From assembly GCA_903889745.1 (NCBI GenBank), contig CAISYO010000201.1:1-39806 (forward strand): a stretch of DNA of 39,806 bases, read 5' to 3'. The translations under genes and the position numbers were made by a program. The first letter of the stretch is position 1, and every line of letters starts with the position of its first letter. This DNA is from an uncultured Bacteroidota bacterium. GTDB lineage: Bacteria; Bacteroidota; Bacteroidia; Flavobacteriales; Flavobacteriaceae. Of this stretch, positions 1 through 9,767 are shown in pieces. The notes under the pieces are model-generated. The model ran no database searches. It was not told where the DNA came from and was given only the letters and a program-made list of their open reading frames with translations.

Positions 1-1380
1 TACATCAAATAGATTTGCAAATCCATTCTTTATGGTACCGTCTGCATTTAATATGATAATACGATGCACCTTTGTAATAACCCATTTATTTCTTATTATT
101 TCAAAATCAGAAGCATGTAATTCATTAGCAACACTTAATTTATATTTTTTTAACGCATTATTCCAGTTGGGTTGCGTGTCGTCTATATTTATGGCAATGA
201 AATTATAATTTGGATATTTTACTTTTAAATCATTTATCTTTTGATGCGCTACTGCCAAATGCGATTCGGCATGTGTAGTCCAAAAATATAAAACGGTGGG
301 TTTATTTATTTTAGAAGATAATGTAACTTTTTGATTATCAGAATCAACTAATTCAATTTCAGGTAATTTATTACCCACTTTCAAGTTTTGTACCGAATTA
401 TATATCGTTCTAATTTCTTTTTCAAGTTGTGCATCAGTAGATAATTGTAAGTAGCGCTCAATAAATTGCGTATTGTTATACATATTTTGATCCTCTAATA
501 AATACATTAGAGCCACATTGTTAAGCACTACATTTTTAACTTTTTCGTTTTTGATAATAGAATTTGTAATGTTTAACTTTTCAATATTATTTTCAATCGA
601 ATTTTCGTCAAAATCTCCTTTGTTTTTTTCATGAGCCATATTGGTTAGCATCATGCTTATATATTTTATAAACGGCGAATAATTTGTAAAATCATCATTT
701 TCAAAATTAACTTCCTTTCGATGCGAGTAATAATCTGAAGGTAATGCCTTTCTAATGCTTTCACCCGTTCTAAATTGATGTGCATACGGATATATTTCTT
801 TTTTGGTAATATGATGAAAATCAAGACTCGCTTTTGCAACTGCATCAAAGGATTTGTCCCAACCAATTTCTGCTTTGCGTTTTAAATAAAATGATTTCCG
901 AATGGCAAAACTAGAATCAATATTTTTTATGAATTGTTTTACATTGCGATCAAAAACATCATACATTGTGGCTTTATCGGCTTCATTTTTTAGGTACATT
1001 TCCATTAAAAAATTGTTTTTTTCATCACCACGACCACAAAAAACAATAGAGTTGTCAAAATCAAAAGCATTCACTCGAACCATTAAGCTATCGTTTTTAT
1101 CAAAATATACATATTGATACTCAGGTTCGTGCTTAAATGTATATAAACCAGGCGCTAACGAATCAAATTTATGCATGAAACGATTATTTTTGTCTAAAAA
1201 AATCGTATCAATAACCGCATTATCTTTTAAGAAAAGTACATAATTCGTTTGAGGGTTTTGCACTTCACCACCAAAATAAGCAACATAATCTGTTGCTTCA
1301 AACTCCTTTTTACAAGAGGTGAAACAAGAGAAAAGCACTATATATAGGGGTAAAGTGTATTTAATGTAATTTTTAACCAT
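1..1380 (-). CDS. Thioredoxin-fold (TlpA-like) lipoprotein, 3' end truncated by window edge
   Basis: An open frame of 460 codons starts at the ATG at 1380 and runs off the window at position 1 without a stop. The N-terminus has a short charged start, a hydrophobic stretch and cysteines at about residues 19 and 23 (LFSC, FTSC), which fits a lipoprotein signal. The middle third is a poorly conserved helical region. The last ~130 residues resemble a TlpA/AhpC-type thioredoxin fold, with a V-G-x-x-L-P-E-I-E-L entry and a YFWTT strand. The usual WCxxC redox site reads THAESH, so both cysteines are missing and disulfide exchange is unlikely. This is inferred to be an outer-membrane- or periplasm-anchored Bacteroidota protein of unknown role. 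It diverges from the ABC-F gene. The family call is moderately sure and the function is not. Confidence 0.75.
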   Translation of the reverse strand, partial: MVKNYIKYTLPLYIVLFSCFTSCKKEFEATDYVAYFGGEVQNPQTNYVLFLKDNAVIDTIFLDKNNRFMHKFDSLAPGLYTFKHEPEYQYVYFDKNDSLMVRVNAFDFDNSIVFCGRGDEKNNFLMEMYLKNEADKATMYDVFDRNVKQFIKNIDSSFAIRKSFYLKRKAEIGWDKSFDAVAKASLDFHHITKKEIYPYAHQFRTGESIRKALPSDYYSHRKEVNFENDDFTNYSPFIKYISMMLTNMAHEKNKGDFDENSIENNIEKLNITNSIIKNEKVKNVVLNNVALMYLLEDQNMYNNTQFIERYLQLSTDAQLEKEIRTIYNSVQNLKVGNKLPEIELVDSDNQKVTLSSKINKPTVLYFWTTHAESHLAVAHQKINDLKVKYPNYNFIAINIDDTQPNWNNALKKYKLSVANELHASDFEIIRNKWVITKVHRIIILNADGTIKNGFANLFDV

Positions 1381-1403
1381 GCAAAAGTTATTAATTTCAA
1401 AAA

Positions 1404-1411
1404 CAAATGTA
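1404..1411 (-). promoter_or_regulatory. Bacteroidota -7 element (TACATTTG) for the TlpA-like gene
   Basis: The minus strand reads TACATTTG, a full match to TAnnTTTG, 24 nt upstream of the start codon at 1380. No clear TTG -33 element was seen at the usual 17-23 nt spacing, so the call rests on the -7 match and its position. Confidence 0.4.
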
Positions 1412-1438
1412 TAGGTTATATTTGAACCTACTTGTTAA

Positions 1439-3154
<1,716 letters not shown>

Positions 3155-3160
3155 TATATT

Positions 3161-3195
3161 CCCGTTGCTAGTTTTAGTAACGGGATTTTTTTTAT
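3161..3195 (+). terminator. Intrinsic terminator after the ABC-F gene
   Basis: CCCGTTGCTA and TTAGTAACGGG form a 10-bp stem with one G-U pair and a 4-nt loop (3161-3184), followed directly by a T-rich run. It starts 7 nt after the stop codon. Confidence 0.9.
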
Positions 3196-3202
3196 AATAC
3201 GA

Positions 3203-3232
3203 TTGCTATTAGAAATTTAAATTCTAAATTTG
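3203..3232 (+). promoter_or_regulatory. Bacteroidota promoter for pyrR-pyrB
   Basis: TTG at 3203-3205 and TAAATTTG at 3225-3232 are separated by 19 nt, matching the flavobacterial TTG-N(17-23)-TAnnTTTG promoter. The predicted transcript begins only about 10 nt before the ATG at 3248. This excludes the upstream TTG (3230), which lies inside the -7 box, as the start codon. Confidence 0.65.
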
Positions 3233-3247
3233 TACAAACAACTAACT

Positions 3248-3787
3248 ATGGGTCAAAAAGTTTTGCTCACTTCAAAAGAAGTACACATCATCTTGCATCG
3301 ATTAGCTTGCCAACTAATTGAAAATCATTTAGATTTCTCAAATACTATTTTAATTGGTCTACAACCTAGAGGTAAATTCCTAGCCGAAAGAATCAAACAG
3401 ATTCTAGAAACAGAATATAAAGTAACTGCAATCCAATTGGGATTTTTAGATATTACTTTTTTTAGAGATGATTTTAGAAAAAGCGAAAAACCATTAGAAG
3501 CGAATAAAACCCAAATCGATTTTTTAGTAGAAGATAAAAAAGTCGTTTTTATTGACGATGTATTATACACAGGTAGAAGTATTAATGCCGCCTTAACCGC
3601 CATTCAATCGTTTGGCCGACCTTCTGAAGTAGAACTTTTAACCTTAATTGACAGAAGATTTAGCCGTCATTTACCCATTCAGCCTGATTACAGAGGCAGA
3701 CAAGTAGATGCTATAAATAATGAAAAAGTATTAGTTAAATGGCTTGAAAACGATGGAGAAGATGCCGTTTATTTGGTAACAAAATAA
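3248..3787 (+). CDS. pyrR: PyrR-type pyrimidine regulator / uracil phosphoribosyltransferase
   Basis: About 179 residues, the normal PyrR length. The protein has a type I phosphoribosyltransferase fold with the PRPP-binding loop VVFIDDVLYTGRS at about residues 99-111. It also has the typical IGLQPRG segment and the C-terminal DRRFSRHLPIQPDYRG block. In Firmicutes PyrR binds pyr mRNA and attenuates transcription, and it has weak UPRTase activity. In Bacteroidota the regulatory role is less certain. Linkage to pyrB 91 nt downstream supports a pyrimidine function. The ATG at 3248 (MGQKVLL) was chosen because a longer reading from a TTG at 3230 would begin inside the promoter. No PyrR-binding RNA hairpin with a terminator was recognised between pyrR and pyrB. 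Confidence 0.9.
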   Translation: MGQKVLLTSKEVHIILHRLACQLIENHLDFSNTILIGLQPRGKFLAERIKQILETEYKVTAIQLGFLDITFFRDDFRKSEKPLEANKTQIDFLVEDKKVVFIDDVLYTGRSINAALTAIQSFGRPSEVELLTLIDRRFSRHLPIQPDYRGRQVDAINNEKVLVKWLENDGEDAVYLVTK

Positions 3788-3804
3788 TATTTTAGAATGC
3801 AGAT

Positions 3805-3872
3805 TTTCGGATTTTCAGACATCCGAAACAAATTCATCAGAAAATCAGAATATCCGAACAATCAGAATATCC
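3805..3872. repeat. Short repeat words in the pyrR-pyrB spacer
   Basis: ATCAGAATATCC occurs at 3844-3855 and 3861-3872 (17-nt period). An 8-bp inverted repeat, TTTCGGAT / ATCCGAAA (3805-3812 and 3821-3828), precedes them. Fragments of the same words (TTTTCGG, TTTTCAG, ATCCGAA) fill the rest of the spacer in both orientations. There is no T-run after the hairpin, so it is not a simple terminator. Confidence 0.6.
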
Positions 3873-3878
3873 AAAGCA

Positions 3879-4808
3879 ATGAAAGAATTATCAGTAAATC
3901 ATTTAATCGGAATTAAACACATTACCAAACAAGATATCGATTTAATCTTTGAAACTGCCGATCAGTTTAAAGAAGTAATCAATCGCCCTATTAAAAAAGT
4001 GCCTTCTTTACGTGATGTAACTATTGCCAATATTTTCTTTGAAAACAGCACGCGAACAAAACTTTCTTTTGAATTAGCACAAAAGCGATTGTCTGCTGAT
4101 GTTATTAGTTTTTCGGCAGCACAGTCTTCTGTTAAAAAAGGAGAAACTTTAATTGATACCGTAAACAATATCTTATCAATGAAAGTAGATATGGTAGTCA
4201 TGCGCCACAGTAGTCCAGGAGCGGCTCATTTTTTATCTCAAAATGTAAAGGCAAGTATTGTAAATGCTGGAGATGGTGCTCATGAACATCCTACTCAAGC
4301 GTTATTAGATAGTTTTACGATTAGAGAAAAATTAGGCGATGTTGGCGGAAAGAAAATTGTAATTGTGGGAGATATTTTGCACTCACGAGTAGCTCTATCA
4401 AATATCTTTGCCCTTCAAATGCAAGGTGCAGAAGTTAAAGTATGCGGACCAAAAACGTTAATTCCTAAGCACATTGAATCACTTGGAGTAACAGTTGAGC
4501 CAAATTTACGTAAAGCATTAGAATGGTGTGATGTAGCTAATATGTTACGCGTTCAAAACGAACGTTTAGATGTGAGTTATTTCCCTACTACTAGAGAATA
4601 TACTCAGCAATATGGAGTAACGAAAGAGCTATTAGATTCGCTTGACAAAGAAATTGTAATCATGCACCCAGGACCCATCAACAGAGGTGTTGAAATTACT
4701 TCTGATGTAGCTGATTCGCAACAATCGGTGATTTTAGATCAAGTAGAAAATGGTGTAGCGGTGCGCATGGCGGTTATTTATTTATTAGCCAGTAAAATTA
4801 AAAACTAG
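3879..4808 (+). CDS. pyrB: Aspartate carbamoyltransferase catalytic subunit
   Basis: 309 residues, the usual length of the catalytic chain. It makes N-carbamoyl-L-aspartate from carbamoyl phosphate and aspartate in cytosolic pyrimidine synthesis. The carbamoyl-phosphate site STRTK is at 57-61 in FFENSTRTKLSFE. HPTQ lies at 137-140 and the aspartate-side HPGPINRG at 263-270. The first half is the carbamoyl-phosphate domain and the second the aspartate domain. All key residues look intact. It follows pyrR on the same strand, so the pair is probably co-transcribed. No regulatory chain gene (pyrI) is next to it. Confidence 0.96.
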   Translation: MKELSVNHLIGIKHITKQDIDLIFETADQFKEVINRPIKKVPSLRDVTIANIFFENSTRTKLSFELAQKRLSADVISFSAAQSSVKKGETLIDTVNNILSMKVDMVVMRHSSPGAAHFLSQNVKASIVNAGDGAHEHPTQALLDSFTIREKLGDVGGKKIVIVGDILHSRVALSNIFALQMQGAEVKVCGPKTLIPKHIESLGVTVEPNLRKALEWCDVANMLRVQNERLDVSYFPTTREYTQQYGVTKELLDSLDKEIVIMHPGPINRGVEITSDVADSQQSVILDQVENGVAVRMAVIYLLASKIKN

Positions 4809-4835
4809 TACTTTAGTGCTTATTCAAAATAGATT

Positions 4836-5168
4836 ATGAAAGTAGATCAAAAAGGACATACCACCATCATCAAAGACACACAAAATAATGTGGAAGCCTT
4901 TGTAGGTAAACTCATGAATGAATATCATGTGTTTCAAAGTCAGAATTTAATTTTGGATGTTTCGCACAACATAACCCTTGCTAATGCCGATTTAGTTCAT
5001 TTTAAAGATTTAGCAAAAACACATGCTAAAGCTAAAAAATCAATGATTATTGTTACTGATGTTGTAGATTTTGATAAAGTGCCTACTTATTTAAACGTAG
5101 TTCCTTCGGTTTTAGAAGCGCACGACATGATTGAAATGGATGAAATTGAACGCGATTTAGGATTTTAA
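4836..5168 (+). CDS. Small conserved STAS-like protein upstream of ribonuclease Z
   Basis: 110 residues, soluble, with no signal peptide or membrane span. The alternating pattern (ILDVSHN, then a helix with ADLVHFKDLAKTHAKAKKSMIIV, then VVPSVLEAHDMIEMDEIERDLGF) resembles a STAS / anti-sigma-antagonist fold. No phosphorylatable serine motif of the SpoIIAA type stands out. The acidic tail EMDEIERDLGF looks conserved from memory of flavobacterial homologues, where this protein sits directly before RNase Z and is sometimes mis-named after it. It starts 27 nt after pyrB and ends about 78 nt before rnz. Function unknown. Confidence 0.75.
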   Translation: MKVDQKGHTTIIKDTQNNVEAFVGKLMNEYHVFQSQNLILDVSHNITLANADLVHFKDLAKTHAKAKKSMIIVTDVVDFDKVPTYLNVVPSVLEAHDMIEMDEIERDLGF

Positions 5169-5175
5169 TTTAGTA

Positions 5176-5239
5176 GGGAGTTGGTAGATGGGAGTTAGAA
5201 GTTTTTTACCCATTACCCAAAACCCATCACCCAATACCA
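5176..5239. repeat. Heptamer arrays: GGGAGTT words and ACCCAAT words
   Basis: 5176-5196 holds three GGGAGTT-like units. 5208-5239 reads ACCCATT, ACCCAAA, ACCCATC, ACCCAAT, ACC in strict 7-nt phase. The second block has four CCC tracts with 4-nt loops, a G-quadruplex motif on the minus strand. It ends 7 nt before the rnz start codon, so it would be in the mRNA leader. Confidence 0.85.
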
Positions 5240-5246
5240 GAATAAA

Positions 5247-6152
5247 TTGAAACTACAAATACTCGGCTGTTACGCTGCTACTCCCAGAACCATAACCAAT
5301 CCCACTTCACAAGTGTTAGAAATGAAAAACCATTTGTTTCTAATCGATTGTGGCGAAGGAACGCAAGTGCAATTACGCAAACACAAAATCAAGTTTTCTC
5401 GCATTAATCATATTTTTATATCGCATTTACACGGCGATCATTTTTATGGGTTAATTGGTTTGATTTCCACCTTTATGTTGCTCAATCGCGAGAACGATTT
5501 ACATGTGTATGGTCCTAAAGGAATTAAAGAAATCATTTTATTACAATTACGTGCTTCAGGTTCGTTTACTGGTTACAATTTGTATTTCCACGAACTAGAA
5601 TCGAAAGAAAGCGAAGTTGTTTTTGAAGATGACACGGTAGTTGTAAAGACTATTCCATTAAATCATAGAGTGTATACTAATGGGTTTTTGTTTCAAGAAA
5701 AACTAGGAAAACGCCATTTGAATATAGAAGCTGTTGCCAAATACAAAATTGAAAAAGTATATTTTGATAAAATAAAAGCAGGAGGTAGCGTTACCTTAGA
5801 TTCGGGAGAAGTAATTGGCAATGAGTTACTTTCATTACCACCAGATCCAACTAAAAGTTATGCGTTTTGTAGTGATACGCAATATGATGAATCGATTGTT
5901 CCCTTCATTAAAGAAGTTGATGTATTGTATCACGAAGCCACTTTTTTAGATTCGGAAGCACATTATACGGAAAAAACCAAACACGCTACGGCAAAAGAAG
6001 CGGCTCAAATTGCGAAGTTGGCCAATGTAAAGCAACTGATTTTAGGACATTATTCCACGCGATATGGTTCTATTGAACCGTTTAAAACAGAAGCACAAAC
6101 GATTTTTGAAAACGTACTTTTAGCCGACGATGGCAAAGAATTTGAGTTTTAA
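5247..6152 (+). CDS. rnz: Ribonuclease Z (tRNA 3' processing endonuclease)
   Basis: 301 residues of the metallo-beta-lactamase fold, tRNase Z short form. It cleaves tRNA precursors 3' of the discriminator base. The zinc motif SHLHGDH is at 59-65 (H60, H62, D64, H65). Further metal ligands are expected in CSDTQY and GHYSTRYG, both visible in the last third. The N-terminus KLQILGCYAATPRT is the family start, so the TTG at 5247 is the likely initiator. The next in-frame ATG would remove the first strand and the glycine-rich turn. A TTG start just after a C-rich repeat array may mean low expression. It is probably co-transcribed with the preceding small gene. Confidence 0.92.
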   Translation: MKLQILGCYAATPRTITNPTSQVLEMKNHLFLIDCGEGTQVQLRKHKIKFSRINHIFISHLHGDHFYGLIGLISTFMLLNRENDLHVYGPKGIKEIILLQLRASGSFTGYNLYFHELESKESEVVFEDDTVVVKTIPLNHRVYTNGFLFQEKLGKRHLNIEAVAKYKIEKVYFDKIKAGGSVTLDSGEVIGNELLSLPPDPTKSYAFCSDTQYDESIVPFIKEVDVLYHEATFLDSEAHYTEKTKHATAKEAAQIAKLANVKQLILGHYSTRYGSIEPFKTEAQTIFENVLLADDGKEFEF

Positions 6153-6157
6153 TTTTT

Positions 6158-6261
6158 TTAACACATAGACACATAGAAGAGTATAAATGAAAAGCTTTAT
6201 AGGTTTCATTTTACAAAGAAAACAAAGAATAATTCGTGATAATTAGTGAAATTCGTGTTTT
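6158..6261. repeat. Word repeats: ACACATAG and AATTCGTGAT types
   Basis: The spacer contains ACACATAG-ACACATAG (6160-6176 region), then ACAAAG twice, then AATTCGTGAT / AATTAGTGAA / ATTCGTG in a 10-nt period (about 6231-6258). It lies between rnz and the HAD gene. No promoter or terminator is obvious in it. Confidence 0.65.
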
Positions 6262-6282
6262 TTAAATTTTTAGAGTAAACCA

Positions 6283-6939
6283 ATGATACAAACTGTAATT
6301 TTTGATATGGATGGCGTAATTGTAGATACCGAACCGGTGCATCATTATGCGTATCACCAACATTTTAAACAATTAAACATCGAAGTTACTCCCGAAATGT
6401 ATACTTCATTTACCGGAAATTCTACGCGTAATATTTTTCAGAAATTAAAAGCACAATTCAATTTAGTAGAAGAGGTGGAAGATTTAATTTTAACCAAACG
6501 AAATCTTTTTAATGACGCTTTCGATTCAAAAGAAGATTTGTATTTAATTGATGGTGTTGAAGATTTAATTACGGATTTACACGCCAACGGGATGCAATTA
6601 ATTGTAGCTTCTTCAGCGTCAAATGTTACGATTAACCGAGTGTTTACCCGTTTTAATTTGCACCAATATTTTACCCATATTGTTTCGGGTGAAGATTTTC
6701 CAAAGTCAAAACCACATCCTGCCATTTTTGAACATGCAGCAAGTTTATCGATCGCTCCAAAAGAGAATTGCATCGTAATTGAAGACAGTACCAACGGAAT
6801 TCAAGCTGCCGTTTCCGCAGGAATTTTTTGCGTAGGCTACAATAGCTTTCACTCTAAAAATCAAGATTTATCTAAAGCTAACAAGGTCATTCAACACTTT
6901 AACGAATTGAATTTTGAGCGGGTTAAAAATTTAACTTAG
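6283..6939 (+). CDS. HAD-superfamily hydrolase, beta-phosphoglucomutase/phosphatase-like
   Basis: 218 residues with the HAD subfamily IA layout. Motif [13 protein letters not shown] is at 7-18 (nucleophile D8, acid D10). A helical cap follows at about 18-85. Motif II is a serine in IVASSASN, motif III a lysine in FPKSKPHP and motif [10 protein letters not shown]. Such enzymes dephosphorylate small phosphorylated metabolites or act as phosphomutases on sugar phosphates. The [11 protein letters not shown] start and SSASN are typical of the beta-phosphoglucomutase/YcjU-like group. The substrate cannot be told from the sequence. Its stop codon overlaps the stop codon of the converging photolyase-like gene. 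Confidence 0.87.
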   Translation: MIQTVIFDMDGVIVDTEPVHHYAYHQHFKQLNIEVTPEMYTSFTGNSTRNIFQKLKAQFNLVEEVEDLILTKRNLFNDAFDSKEDLYLIDGVEDLITDLHANGMQLIVASSASNVTINRVFTRFNLHQYFTHIVSGEDFPKSKPHPAIFEHAASLSIAPKENCIVIEDSTNGIQAAVSAGIFCVGYNSFHSKNQDLSKANKVIQHFNELNFERVKNLT

Positions 6940-8384
6940 TCTTGAAACGTGTGTTTGTCAACAATTCGTTTGCTGTCACTTTTTACCGATTCGTCTTTTC
7001 GCATGGACCAAAAGAAATCGCTTGAAAATTTTCGTGCTTCTTCTAAATTCACAATTGGATACGGATAATCTCTCCCTATTTCAAAATCATACAGCATTTG
7101 TTCAATAGGAGTTAATTTCCAGGGTTCGTGAATAAACGCTGCAGGAATATTAGCTAATTCAGGTACCCATTTTTTGATAAAAGTGCCATCAGCATCGTGT
7201 TCGTATGAATTTTTCACCGGATTATAAACACGTAACGTATTAATTCCAGTCACACCCGCTTGCATTTGAATTTGAGGATAATGGATACCGGGTTCAAAAT
7301 CTAAAAATTGTTGTGCCAAGTGCGGACTGCAATTTTGCCAAGGTTGGAACAAATGATGCGTGTAAAATGAAACCACCAAAGCACGCATTCTAAAATTCAA
7401 ATACCCCGTCGTGTTCAAACAACGCATACACGCATCAACCAATGGCACACCCGTTTTTCCTGTTATCCAAGCTTTGTGATATTTTTCATTGACGTTTTGA
7501 TTCAAATTGCGATACCCCTTGTTAACCGCAATGAATTCCATGGTGCTTTCCATTTCAAACTTTTGGATGAAATGAGCTTGCCAACGCAATCGCGACGCAA
7601 AATTGGATATCTGGCGTTTGAATTTTCCTTGTTGATGCACTTCCCAAGCTTTGGTGTATACTTCTCGTATTGACAAATTACCCCAAGCGATATAAGGCGA
7701 TAATCGGCTGCAGCCTTTTCTGCCTAATTCGGGTTTTGAAATGTGATTGCTGTAATTTTGAACCCGTTCTTCAAAGAATGATTTCATATAGCGTAACGCA
7801 GTCGGAACGCCTCCTTTCTGAAAATTAGGATCAGCTATGGTTTTTATAGACGGTATTTCAAAGTGATTTTCTAATTCTTCAATCTCAATATATTTTACAA
7901 AACTTCGGGGAGTTGGATGAAAAGGTAAACAATCTTTATCCATATAATCATACCAATCTTCTTTCCACTTTTTCCGATTTTTTATACCACGAATCACTCC
8001 ATTAGTAACATATTCGTTCCAGATAATTCCTTTCTCTTTGAAGAATTGCGCAACGGCTAAATCTCGTTCAAAGGTCAGTTGAATACCAGTTTCTTGATGT
8101 GAGTAAACAGCTTTAATCGAAATTAATTCGGATAGTTTTTTAAAAATAGGGACGGCTTCACCGCAAACAATCAAAATTTGGATGTGATATTGTAAAAGTT
8201 CTTTTTGTAACGCTTCTAAAGATTGTTTAATGAAATCAAAATGGCGCTGACTATAATGGTAATCTTTTAGTATCGAGGGTTCAAAAATATAAAGCAATAA
8301 CGTTTTTCCCGAAGCTGATAAGGCTTCATGCATGGCTTCATGATCGTGCAAACGCAAATCTCTCTTGAACCAAACAATTTTCAT
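6936..8384 (-). CDS. Divergent photolyase/cryptochrome-family flavoprotein
   Basis: 482 residues. An N-terminal photolyase antenna domain ([15 protein letters not shown] at 3-17) is followed by a helical FAD-binding domain ([15 protein letters not shown], then [13 protein letters not shown] and [15 protein letters not shown]). It differs from the neighbouring class I photolyase in the active-site segment. Where that protein has NWQWAAG...DAAPYFR, this one has YPQIQMQAG...NTLR, so the WQW tryptophans near the flavin are absent. It may be a repair enzyme with a different electron path or a light sensor. It is the last gene of the SRPBCC-SDR-photolyase cluster, 58 nt after phr, and converges on the HAD gene with a 4-bp overlap. 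A second, ordinary photolyase is encoded next door. Confidence 0.85.
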   Translation of the reverse strand: MKIVWFKRDLRLHDHEAMHEALSASGKTLLLYIFEPSILKDYHYSQRHFDFIKQSLEALQKELLQYHIQILIVCGEAVPIFKKLSELISIKAVYSHQETGIQLTFERDLAVAQFFKEKGIIWNEYVTNGVIRGIKNRKKWKEDWYDYMDKDCLPFHPTPRSFVKYIEIEELENHFEIPSIKTIADPNFQKGGVPTALRYMKSFFEERVQNYSNHISKPELGRKGCSRLSPYIAWGNLSIREVYTKAWEVHQQGKFKRQISNFASRLRWQAHFIQKFEMESTMEFIAVNKGYRNLNQNVNEKYHKAWITGKTGVPLVDACMRCLNTTGYLNFRMRALVVSFYTHHLFQPWQNCSPHLAQQFLDFEPGIHYPQIQMQAGVTGINTLRVYNPVKNSYEHDADGTFIKKWVPELANIPAAFIHEPWKLTPIEQMLYDFEIGRDYPYPIVNLEEARKFSSDFFWSMRKDESVKSDSKRIVDKHTFQD

Positions 8385-8396
8385 TTTAATAGGTTT

Positions 8397-8425
8397 GTGG
8401 TTTATTGTTAGTAGTTTATTGTTTT
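8397..8425. repeat. GTTTATTGTTAGTA 14-nt double-heptamer repeat
   Basis: The spacer between the two photolyase genes holds GTTTATTGTTAGTA followed by GTTTATTGTTTTAA. The 14-nt period is twice the 7-nt period seen in other spacers. Confidence 0.5.
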
Positions 8426-8442
8426 AAACAAACTTAAATTAA

Positions 8443-9729
8443 TTAACCAACTGCTTCTTTGTATACTCTTAAGCAGCGTTCACGAGCTTCCTTGTGGTCA
8501 ACAATTGGTTTTGGATACCTATTGGTTTCCAATTCAGGAATCCATTTTTTAATGTATTCCAAGTCTTTATCAAATTTCTTAATTTGCTCTGTGGGATTGA
8601 AGATTCTAAAATACGGTGCCGCATCAACACCAGAACCTGCTGCCCATTGCCAATTACCCACGTTACTCGCCATTTCGTAATCCAACAATTTTTGGGCAAA
8701 GTAGGTTTCGCCCCAACGCCAATCAATGAGTAAATGTTTGCATAAAAAACTCGCCACAATCATTCGCACGCGATTGTGCATGTGACCCGTTGCTTTTAAT
8801 TCGCGCATGCCCGCATCGACAAAAGGATAACCGGTTTTTCCTTCGCACCATTTCTGAAACAAATCTTCGTTATTATCCCATTGAATCGCATCATATTTCG
8901 GTCTGAAACTTCCATTTTTGGTATGGGGAAAATGCCATAAGATTTGCATGAAGAATTCGCGCCAAATCAATTCGTTCCAAAACGTTTCGTTCTTTTCAGC
9001 AATCGCTTTTGCAATCATTTTACGAATGGAAACCGCACCAAAGCGTAAATAAATTCCTAAATAAGAAGTTTTATTTACCGCAGGAAAATTTCGTGTGGCT
9101 TCATAATTCTGAATTAAAGTTGTGGAAACATCAAAAGGCGTGACTTTTATGCTTGATGATTTAAAACCAATATCGTTCAACGATAAAAAAGGGTAGGAGT
9201 GTTGTGCAATTTTATCCAATTTTTCTTCCGATGGATAATGAGCTAATTTAATCTTCTTGAAGTTTTCTTTCCATTTTTTTGAATAGGGCGTAAACACCAC
9301 ATAAGGCGTTCCGTCATCTTTTACGACTTCGCTTTTTTCAAAAATAACTTGATCTTTTGAGGTCAAGAATGAAATTTCTTTACTTACAAATAACTGATTT
9401 AATTCTTTATCTCGATTGCGTGCATAAGGTTCGTAATCGTGATTGGTATACACTGCCGAAATTTTATTTTCAGTAATCAGTTTTTCAAATACTTCGATTG
9501 GCTTGCCGTGAAATACCGCTAACGATTTTCCAACGGTATTCAATCTCGCCTGAATTTTTTCTAATTGGGCATGAATAAACGAAACCCGAGCATCCTCTTT
9601 TGGAAGTTGCGATAAAATATGCTCATCAAAAATAAAAACAGGAAGCACTTCTTCAGCACTATTCAAAGCATGAAAAAGACCTACGTTATCTTCAATTCTT
9701 AAATCGCGTCTAAACCAAAAAATGTTCAT
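8443..9729 (-). CDS. phr: Class I CPD-type deoxyribodipyrimidine photolyase
   Basis: 428 residues. It repairs UV-induced pyrimidine dimers with blue light, using FAD and an antenna cofactor. The N-terminus NIFWFRRDLRIEDN is diagnostic. The FAD domain shows TSYLGIYLRFGAVSIR, WNELIWREFF, GKTGYPFVDAGMREL, MHNRVRMIVASFL and NWQWAAGSGVDAAPYFRIFNP, so the tryptophan and asparagine features of active photolyases are kept. The ATG at 9729 (MNIFWFRR) is preferred over an upstream in-frame TTG at 9747, which lies inside a TTCAAGT heptamer repeat and adds only MKQNKN. It is the third gene of the minus-strand cluster, 38 nt after the SDR gene. Confidence 0.94.
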   Translation of the reverse strand: MNIFWFRRDLRIEDNVGLFHALNSAEEVLPVFIFDEHILSQLPKEDARVSFIHAQLEKIQARLNTVGKSLAVFHGKPIEVFEKLITENKISAVYTNHDYEPYARNRDKELNQLFVSKEISFLTSKDQVIFEKSEVVKDDGTPYVVFTPYSKKWKENFKKIKLAHYPSEEKLDKIAQHSYPFLSLNDIGFKSSSIKVTPFDVSTTLIQNYEATRNFPAVNKTSYLGIYLRFGAVSIRKMIAKAIAEKNETFWNELIWREFFMQILWHFPHTKNGSFRPKYDAIQWDNNEDLFQKWCEGKTGYPFVDAGMRELKATGHMHNRVRMIVASFLCKHLLIDWRWGETYFAQKLLDYEMASNVGNWQWAAGSGVDAAPYFRIFNPTEQIKKFDKDLEYIKKWIPELETNRYPKPIVDHKEARERCLRVYKEAVG

Positions 9730-9742
9730 GTTTTTATTTTGT

Positions 9743-9763
9743 TTCAAGTTTAAGGTTACAAGT
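9743..9763. repeat. TTCAAGT heptamer array (3 units)
   Basis: TTCAAGT, TTAAGGT, TACAAGT in unbroken 7-nt phase in the short spacer between the SDR and photolyase genes. On the gene strand it reads ACTTGAA. Confidence 0.7.
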
Positions 9764-9767
9764 TGTT

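Noticed and set aside
902..1117. 71-codon plus-strand ORF
   Set aside because: It lies antisense within the thioredoxin-fold lipoprotein frame, which is open for 460 codons.
3230..3247. Longer pyrR start at a TTG codon
   Set aside because: The TTG overlaps the predicted -7 promoter element and adds MYKQLT, which does not resemble the family start.
3805..3828. Transcription attenuator for pyrB
   Set aside because: The hairpin stem is only 8 bp and no T-run follows, so it does not meet the terminator pattern. It is listed only as a repeat.
9730..9747. Longer photolyase start (MKQNKN) from a TTG
   Set aside because: It starts inside a TTCAAGT heptamer array; MNIFWFRRDLR is the standard photolyase start.
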